From: Dehalococcoidia bacterium
GTDB lineage: Bacteria; Chloroflexota; Dehalococcoidia; UBA2979
Direction: 5' to 3'
NCBI GenBank assembly: GCA_028279505.1
Contig: JANQNP010000114.1
Coordinates: 1-64,000, forward strand
Length of the DNA: 64,000 nt
Shown here: one piece after another, positions 59,314 through 64,000 of the stretch
How the letters are laid out: every line of letters begins with the position of its first letter
How positions within the stretch are numbered: position 1 is the first letter of the stretch
Notes under the pieces: generated by a model
The model's database searches: none
Seen by the model: the letters and a program-made list of their open reading frames with translations, nothing else
Told to the model about the DNA's origin: nothing
Position numbers and translations under genes: made by a program

Positions 59314-60036
59314 TCAGCGGCGCAGCTCCCGCACCAGGAACTCTCGCGCGAACCGCAAGCCCTCGTCGGGTGTGTCGTCGTGGCCACCGGGGTAGACGAT
59401 CATGCGCTTGTCCTCGGCGCCGATCGCGTCGAAGAGGGCGAGCTGGCCGGACCGATCGAAGAGCTCATCGTCCCACTGCATGACCCAGAGCACCTCAGCC
59501 TGCAACGACGCCGCGATCTCGAGGGAGTGGGTGTCGCCGATGCGGCTCGAATCGGTGCCGTACAGACCGAGGACGGCGACCTTGATGCGGCTGTCCGCTG
59601 CGACGAAGGGGAGGCCGTAGTCGGTGCCGAGCGAGAGGCCCCAGTAGCCGACGCGGGTAGCGTCGACCTCGGGGAGGGCGACCAGGGCATCTAGGGCAGC
59701 GGTCCAGTCGGCCAGCGCCATACGGCGGCGGGCCTCGTGAGGCTGATCGTCCTCGGATGGTGGGCGGTCGCCGTGGCCGGGCTGGTCGAGGAGGGCGACG
59801 GCGAAGCGCTCGCGGCGGACGAGGCGGCGCGCGACGGAGTAGGGCGCGGGGTGGCGCCGGTGCAGCGTGCGCCCGTGGCCGACGAGCACCAGCGGGTGCG
59901 GCGCCTCGGAGGGTTGGGACGCCTCGGTCGGCGCGGGGGTGAGGAGCACGCCGGGGACGGCGCGGCCGTCGAGGTCGAGGGCGAAGCCGCGGTCGACGAC
60001 GCCGTGTTCGGTGGCGGGGTCCTCGGTCCAGCGCAT
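59314..60036 (-). CDS. Alpha/beta hydrolase (dienelactone-hydrolase-like)
   Basis: The 240-residue hydrolase has PLVLVGHGRTLHRRH near the oxyanion hole, the nucleophile in VGYWGLSLGTDYG, the acid in VMQWDDELFD and the histidine in VYPGGHDDTP. It is a single-domain cytoplasmic enzyme of unknown substrate. It is divergent from the selenoprotein gene, whose control region is 68 bp wide. Confidence 0.87.
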   Translation of the reverse strand: MRWTEDPATEHGVVDRGFALDLDGRAVPGVLLTPAPTEASQPSEAPHPLVLVGHGRTLHRRHPAPYSVARRLVRRERFAVALLDQPGHGDRPPSEDDQPHEARRRMALADWTAALDALVALPEVDATRVGYWGLSLGTDYGLPFVAADSRIKVAVLGLYGTDSSRIGDTHSLEIAASLQAEVLWVMQWDDELFDRSGQLALFDAIGAEDKRMIVYPGGHDDTPDEGLRFAREFLVRELRR

Positions 60037-60104
60037 GCAGGTGATCCGATCACGGGGCGCGAGAAGACTGTACTCTGACGATCAGTAAGCAAGGCGGCCC
60101 CACT

Positions 60105-60788
60105 ATGACGACTGCAGAACCCGACGCGCGAACGACGATCACGGTGGTGAGCGACTTCATCTGACCGTGGTGCTACGTCGGCCTGGTCGAGGTCGAGAAG
60201 ATCCAGAACGAGTGGGACGTGGACGTCGAGTGGGCGCCGTTCTTCCTCGATCCGTCGATCCCGCCCGAGGGGCGAACGCGGGCGCCGCGGACGACGCCGG
60301 ACACGCCAAAGTCGGCGCTCGAAGAGCGGGGCGAGAGCCTGGGGATCCAGTTCACGCGCGGGCGGACGTACACGCCGAACTCGATGCTGTCGCTGCAGGC
60401 CGGCGCGTTCGCCAACGAGCACGGGACCAAGGAACAGCAGCACGAGTTCCACAAGGCGATGTTCAAGACCCACTTCACGGAGATGGGGAACCTCGGGGAG
60501 ATCGACACGCTGAAGGAGCTGGCGAGCGGGGTCGGGCTCGATGCGGAGGCGCTGGGTGAGGCGCTGACCGACGAGCGCTACCGGTTGCAGGTGGAGCAGG
60601 AGATCGACTGGGCGCGCTCGGTCGGCGTCACGGGGATCCCGACGTTCATCCTCAACAACCAGTACGCCGTGGTTGGCGCGCAGCCGTACGAAGTGTTCGA
60701 GCAGGCGATGGAGCAGCTCGGGGCGAAGCGGCTCAGCGCGGGGTCCTCGGAAGAGGCGAACGCCGAGGAGGCGGCCGGCGCCGACTAG
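60105..60788 (+). CDS. DsbA/FrnE-family oxidoreductase, selenocysteine-containing (UPWC)
   Basis: The 227-residue thioredoxin-fold protein is related to FrnE and 2-hydroxychromene-2-carboxylate isomerase. The frame runs from ATG 60105 (AAGGCGG seven bases upstream) through an in-frame TGA at 60162-60164, codon 20, to TAG at 60786. The context is VVSDFI-TGA-PWCYVG; homologues have CPWC, so the TGA replaces the first, nucleophilic cysteine. Downstream the frame is intact and family-like: WAPFFLDPSIPPEG, KTHFTEMGNLGEIDTLKELA and the cis-proline SVGVTGIPTFILNNQYAVVG. A SECIS-like hairpin follows (separate entry). Ordinary annotation would wrongly start at GTG/ATG near 60219. Other TGA codons in the window act as stops, so this is not a general code change. 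A nonsense mutation is the main alternative. Confidence 0.85.
60178..60196 (+). promoter_or_regulatory. Bacterial SECIS element
   Basis: The mRNA can form a 7-bp stem (60178-60184 with 60190-60196, one G-U pair) capped by the five-base loop GGUCG at 60185-60189. The GGUC of the loop begins 20 nt after the UGA, compared with about 18 nt in E. coli fdhF, whose apical loop also presents GGUC to SelB. The hairpin is within the coding region, as in other bacterial SECIS elements. Confidence 0.75.
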
Positions 60789-60789
60789 C

Positions 60790-60826
60790 CCTCGACAGCC
60801 CGACTGGCCTCGAGGGCTACGACTGG
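60790..60826. repeat. Pair of CCTCGA intergenic repeat units
   Basis: Two units at 60790 and 60808, each beginning CCTCGA and ending CGACTGG, lie at the convergent ends of the selenoprotein and DoxX genes; the second enters the DoxX 3' end. Confidence 0.45.
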
Positions 60827-61260
60827 CCGATCAGGGCGTCGATCGACAGCGGGCCGGCGCCGCCGAGGGTGAGGGTGATCGCGGCGGCGACCATGAGGAC
60901 GTCGAGCTCGTAGCCCTGGACCTCGCCGCCCTGGAACGGGGCGCCGAGCTTGAACTTCTGCACGTAGGTGGCGACGACCATGTTCGCGGCGAGCGGGATC
61001 GCGAGCCACTGCACGCCGAAGCCGAGGATCAGAAGGATCCCGCCGACGAGCTCGAGCGTGGCGACGAAGCGGGCGGTCGGCTGCGGGAACGGGAAGCCGA
61101 GGCTCTCGAACCAATTGCCGGTGCCGGAGATGCCGCGCCGCCACTTGCCGAGGCCCGCGTCGAGGAAGATGTAGCCGAGGACGACGCGTAGCGGGACGAC
61201 GGCCCACTCGATCGTGTCGGCCTCGAAGAGCTCCTGCCAGGGGCTCGTCATCAATTCCAT
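60817..61260 (-). CDS. DoxX-family membrane protein
   Basis: The 147-residue protein has four membrane helices and the DoxX start VVPLRVVLGYIFLDAGLGKW, with TLELVGGILLILGFGVQWLA in the middle. DoxX proteins associate with quinone or thiosulfate oxidation and redox stress; the partner here is unknown. ATG 61260 has AGGAGG upstream. It is convergent with the selenoprotein gene. Confidence 0.87.
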   Translation of the reverse strand: MELMTSPWQELFEADTIEWAVVPLRVVLGYIFLDAGLGKWRRGISGTGNWFESLGFPFPQPTARFVATLELVGGILLILGFGVQWLAIPLAANMVVATYVQKFKLGAPFQGGEVQGYELDVLMVAAAITLTLGGAGPLSIDALIGQS

Positions 61261-61349
61261 GTCGTCCTCCTGCGTCGCGCCGAGCGTCACACGGCGGGTT
61301 GGGCGTCATCGTAGTGAGCGTCACGCGCTGCGATCGCCCGGCTCGCTGC

Positions 61350-61355
61350 GATACT
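61350..61355 (+). promoter_or_regulatory. Weak -10 element, possible leaderless start
   Basis: GATACT lies six bases before the ATG at 61362, the same spacing as at other putative leaderless genes; the match is only four of six. Confidence 0.25.
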
Positions 61356-61361
61356 GGCGCG

Positions 61362-61976
61362 ATGCCGAATGACGAGCCGACACCGATCGATCCCGAGGCG
61401 CTGCAGCGCTGGATCAACGACGACCTCGGGATCGAGGGGACGCGGCGCCTCGTGCGGGACGACGGGCGCGAGGCGCTCGTCTCGAAGTTCGACGAGGGGT
61501 TCGCAGCCGGGGTACACGAGCTGATCGCGTTGATGCCGGAGTTGTTCGAGGAGTCCTCGGTGGTGGCGGCGTACCAGCGCGAGGCGGCATCCGGTGGGCT
61601 GCGCCTCGATGCGTGGCACCGGGCGATGCACGGGATGCTACGCACGGCCGGTGGGCGGGAGGGGATCTCCGACCTGCGGCAGGCAGAGGTGCGGACCGGG
61701 ATCGACTCGGTCTACGCGATCCTCGGGACGGCGCTCTGGAGCGACCCACGGGTGGATGAGGCGTTCTCGCCCGGGAACGGGGAGCGGGTGGCGTACCTCG
61801 AGGCGTTGGAGTCGCTGTCGGACGGGCGCGACATCTTCATGCGGGTGTACGGGCGGTTCGAGGGTCGGATGGTGGTGAACCACTGTCCGGGGGCGTCGTT
61901 CGCGCGCGTGATGCTCGCGCAGGGGTGGACGGCGTGCACCGGCGAGGCGCCGCCCGTCGCGGAGGCGGCGGACTAG
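61362..61976 (+). CDS. Conserved-looking hypothetical protein
   Basis: The 204-residue soluble protein is not recognised. It has alternating helices (PEALQRWINDDLGIEGTRRL, VHELIALMPELFEESSVVAA, EVRTGIDSVYAILGTALWSD) and a late segment MVVNHCPGASFARVMLAQGW. There is no signal peptide and no catalytic motif. Coding bias and the shared CTAG stop with menE support it as a gene. Confidence 0.55.
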   Translation: MPNDEPTPIDPEALQRWINDDLGIEGTRRLVRDDGREALVSKFDEGFAAGVHELIALMPELFEESSVVAAYQREAASGGLRLDAWHRAMHGMLRTAGGREGISDLRQAEVRTGIDSVYAILGTALWSDPRVDEAFSPGNGERVAYLEALESLSDGRDIFMRVYGRFEGRMVVNHCPGASFARVMLAQGWTACTGEAPPVAEAAD

Positions 61977-63484
61977 TCCGAGGTGAGCCTGGCCCGCACG
62001 AGGTGCCGCTGGAGCTTGCCGGAGGCGGTGCGCGGCAGCGGGTCCATCGTGAATTCAAAGCGACGCGGGAGCTTGTAGCCGGCGAGGTTGGCACGGAGGT
62101 GGTCCGCGAGCGACGCCTCGTCAGGTGGCTCGGCCTCGCGGGGGACGACCACCGCAGCGACGGTCTGGCCCCAGCGCGCGTCTTCGATGGCGACGACCGC
62201 GGCCTCGAGGACGGCGGGGTGGGTGGTGAGCGCGGCCTCGACCTCGGCGGGGTAGACGTTTTCGCCGCCGGTGACGATCAGGTCGTCGCGGCGGTCGGAG
62301 ACGAAGAGGTAGCCCTCCTCGTCGAGGTAGCCGAGGTCGCCGGTGTGGAGCCAGCTGTCGCGCAGCGCCTCGGCGGTGGCCTCGGGGCGATCGAGGTAGC
62401 CGGGCATCACGGTCGGGCCGGCGACGAGGATCTCGCCGACCTCGTGGGGTGCGGCGGGGCCATCGGCGGTAGCGACGGTGAGCGTGGTGACCGGGAGCGG
62501 CTGGCCGGCGGAGCCAAGCTTGCGCAGGGCGTCGGCGTCGCTGAGCGTCGCGACCTGCGACGCCGCCTCGGTGAGGCCGTAGGTCTGGAGGACCGGCAGT
62601 CCTCGGTCGCGGGCGCGGAGCAGCAGGTCCTCGGGGACGGGGCCGCCGCCGACGAGGACCGCGCGCACGGTCGAGGGGTAGGGCGCCTCGTCGGCGTCGA
62701 GCATGCGGCGGAGCATCGTCGCGACGACGGAGAGGAGCGTGACGCCCTCGGTGCGGAGGGCGGCGTTCACTCGGTGCTCGTCGAAACCGTCGTGGATGAC
62801 GGCGGTGGTGCCGTAGATCGCGGAGCGCAGGAGGATCGAGAGGCCGCCGACGTGGAACAACGGCATGCAGGCGAGCCAGCGGTCATCCGGCTCGACGCCG
62901 AGGTTCTCCGCCGAGCCGACGGCGCTCCAGTAGAAGTTGCCGTGCGTGAGGCGGGCGCCCTTCGGTGCGCCCGTCGTGCCGGAGGTGTAGATGACGCTGT
63001 GCACCGCGTCGGGGTCGAGCGCAGCCGGCGCGGGGACCGGCTCGGCCATTCGCCACGACTCATCCTCGAGTGACTCGACGCGAGCAGCGGTGCCCGCCGA
63101 CGCGGCTCGCGCCAGTTCGAGGTGAGCGGCGTCCGCAATCAGAAGCGGCGCCTCCGCGTCTCGCAGCTGGAAGCGGAGCTCATCCTCGGTCAGCCGGGCG
63201 TTCAGCGGGAGCAGCGTAGCGCCGGCGCGAGGGATGGCGTGGGCGAGGATGGCGAAGCGCGCGGTCGCACCAGCGAGGAGGGCGATGCGATCACCCTCGG
63301 ATGCGCCGAGCGCGCGGAGCCAGCCGGCAGCCCGTAACACCTGCTCGTCGAGCTGGGCGTAGGTGAGGTGCGCGCCCTCGGAGGCGTCGATCGCGAGGTG
63401 CGCGGGGTGGGTACGGGCGCGGTGGGCTACCCAGTCGTGCAGCGGGAGCGTCGTGTCGCTCACGGGAGCGCGCGGGGCGCTCAC
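61973..63484 (-). CDS. menE: o-Succinylbenzoate-CoA ligase
   Basis: The 503-residue adenylate-forming enzyme has A3 IYTSGTTGAPKGARLTHGN, A5 YGLTEAASQ, A7 HTGDLGYLDEEGYLFVSDRR with DDLIVTGGENVYPAEVE, and A10 RTASGKLQR. Menaquinone-pathway identity follows from the overlapping o-succinylbenzoate synthase gene directly upstream. It activates o-succinylbenzoate to its CoA ester. GTG 63484 overlaps the menC stop (GTGA). Confidence 0.9.
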   Translation of the reverse strand: MSAPRAPVSDTTLPLHDWVAHRARTHPAHLAIDASEGAHLTYAQLDEQVLRAAGWLRALGASEGDRIALLAGATARFAILAHAIPRAGATLLPLNARLTEDELRFQLRDAEAPLLIADAAHLELARAASAGTAARVESLEDESWRMAEPVPAPAALDPDAVHSVIYTSGTTGAPKGARLTHGNFYWSAVGSAENLGVEPDDRWLACMPLFHVGGLSILLRSAIYGTTAVIHDGFDEHRVNAALRTEGVTLLSVVATMLRRMLDADEAPYPSTVRAVLVGGGPVPEDLLLRARDRGLPVLQTYGLTEAASQVATLSDADALRKLGSAGQPLPVTTLTVATADGPAAPHEVGEILVAGPTVMPGYLDRPEATAEALRDSWLHTGDLGYLDEEGYLFVSDRRDDLIVTGGENVYPAEVEAALTTHPAVLEAAVVAIEDARWGQTVAAVVVPREAEPPDEASLADHLRANLAGYKLPRRFEFTMDPLPRTASGKLQRHLVRARLTSD

Positions 63485-64000
63485 GCGCCGACTGCGACCT
63501 CGGTCCAGCCGGCGGTCGCGACCTCGGCGAGCGCCTGCGGGTCGGGCGCGACGCCGAGCCCGGCCGCGGTCGGCAGCGCGAGGCGGCCGGCCCTCGGGAG
63601 GAGCGTGCCCGCGGTGACGTCAGCGCCGAGGTGGGCGCCGGTACCGAGGCCCTGCGCGGCATCGGTGGGCAGCGCCGCAGCGAGGTGCAGCGACGCGGCG
63701 ATGCCGATCGAGGAGTCGAAGGTGGTGGTCGCGAAGGCGCTGATCGAGTGCTCGGCGGCCCGCTCGGCCTGCTCGACGCAAGGGGTGATGCCGCCAAGGA
63801 ACATCGGCTTCAGCACGATGAAGTCGGCAGCCCGGAGTTCGAGCAGGCGCTCGAAGCGCTCGGGGGTGTCGACCGACTCGTCGGCGGCGATCCGCATCGG
63901 CGCCTTCTCGCGGACGCGCGCCAGGCCCTCGATGTCATCGGGGGCCGTCGGCTGTTCGAGCAGCTCGATGCGGTAGCGGTAGAGCGCCTCGAAGGCGCGG
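63481..64000 (-). CDS. menC: o-Succinylbenzoate synthase, partial at window edge
   Basis: The C-terminal 172 residues of an enolase-superfamily enzyme are present; the N-terminal part lies beyond position 64000. The segments RYRIELLEQP, IEGLARVREKAPMRIAADES (metal-binding Asp-Glu) and ADFIVLKPMFLGG (catalytic Lys) match MenC. The C-terminus ends in TAGWTEVAVGA. It catalyses dehydration of SHCHC to o-succinylbenzoate in menaquinone synthesis and is translationally coupled to menE. Confidence 0.9.
   Translation of the reverse strand, partial: RAFEALYRYRIELLEQPTAPDDIEGLARVREKAPMRIAADESVDTPERFERLLELRAADFIVLKPMFLGGITPCVEQAERAAEHSISAFATTTFDSSIGIAASLHLAAALPTDAAQGLGTGAHLGADVTAGTLLPRAGRLALPTAAGLGVAPDPQALAEVATAGWTEVAVGA

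Noticed and set aside
60162..60164. TGA in the DsbA-like gene as a plain nonsense mutation
   Set aside because: It cannot be excluded, but the exact position at the redox cysteine, the intact frame downstream and the correctly spaced GGUC hairpin together favour selenocysteine.

Overview
The window is about 64 kb of very GC-rich DNA, densely coded on both strands, with short intergenic gaps, frequent ATGA/GTGA overlaps and many GTG/TTG starts. The gene set fits a high-GC member of the Chloroflexota (Tepidiformia/Thermomicrobia/Dehalococcoidia-like) better than an actinomycete: DUF2277 and DUF3179 proteins, an aldehyde:ferredoxin oxidoreductase with MoaD-like and DUF1952-like partners, several crotonases, LLM flavin oxidoreductases, a CpaF ATPase and menaquinone genes (menE, menC). 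The assignment is inference from gene content only. No rRNA, tRNA, CRISPR array, integrase or insertion sequence was seen.

Layout. 0-3.3 kb: CYTH-CHAD protein and a TTC38-like TPR protein. 3.3-8.8 kb: a siderophore/cobalamin/heme-type ABC importer (lipoprotein, FecCD permease, ATPase), divergent from a regulator in which an XRE helix-turn-helix is fused to a full copy of the importer's substrate-binding protein; base composition here looks less GC-rich than around it. 9-17.7 kb: DUF3179 lipoprotein, an inositol-monophosphatase homologue lacking two metal ligands, a HerA-like ATPase with a small HEXXH protein, a VOC protein, a DrrAB-type ABC exporter and an alpha/beta hydrolase. 17.7-33 kb: GGDEF-EAL protein, two cell-surface proteins sharing a small SH3-like module, crotonase, VIT/VWA protein, methyltransferase, CpaF, nitroreductase, class II aldolase homologue, and a BcsA-like glycosyltransferase with a PilZ domain. 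33-53.7 kb: mostly oxidoreductases, crotonases, regulators (TetR, HxlR), an M3 peptidase, a 923-residue multidomain lipoprotein and RNase D. 53.7-64 kb: the AOR operon, a zinc alcohol dehydrogenase, 5-formyl-THF cyclo-ligase, a DsbA/FrnE-like selenoprotein, DoxX, and menE-menC running off the right edge.

The strongest finding is at 60105-60788. A DsbA/FrnE-family reading frame is interrupted only by an in-frame TGA exactly where the first cysteine of the CPWC motif belongs. Twenty nucleotides later comes a hairpin with a GGUCG loop, as expected for a bacterial SECIS element. I call it a selenocysteine protein, although the selABCD machinery is not in the window.

Other signals are the XRE-SBP fusion regulator, a family of 17-18 bp degenerate tandem units scattered through intergenic gaps, a set of -10 hexamers about 6 nt before start codons that suggests leaderless transcription, and three convergent gene pairs that share a palindromic CTAG double stop.
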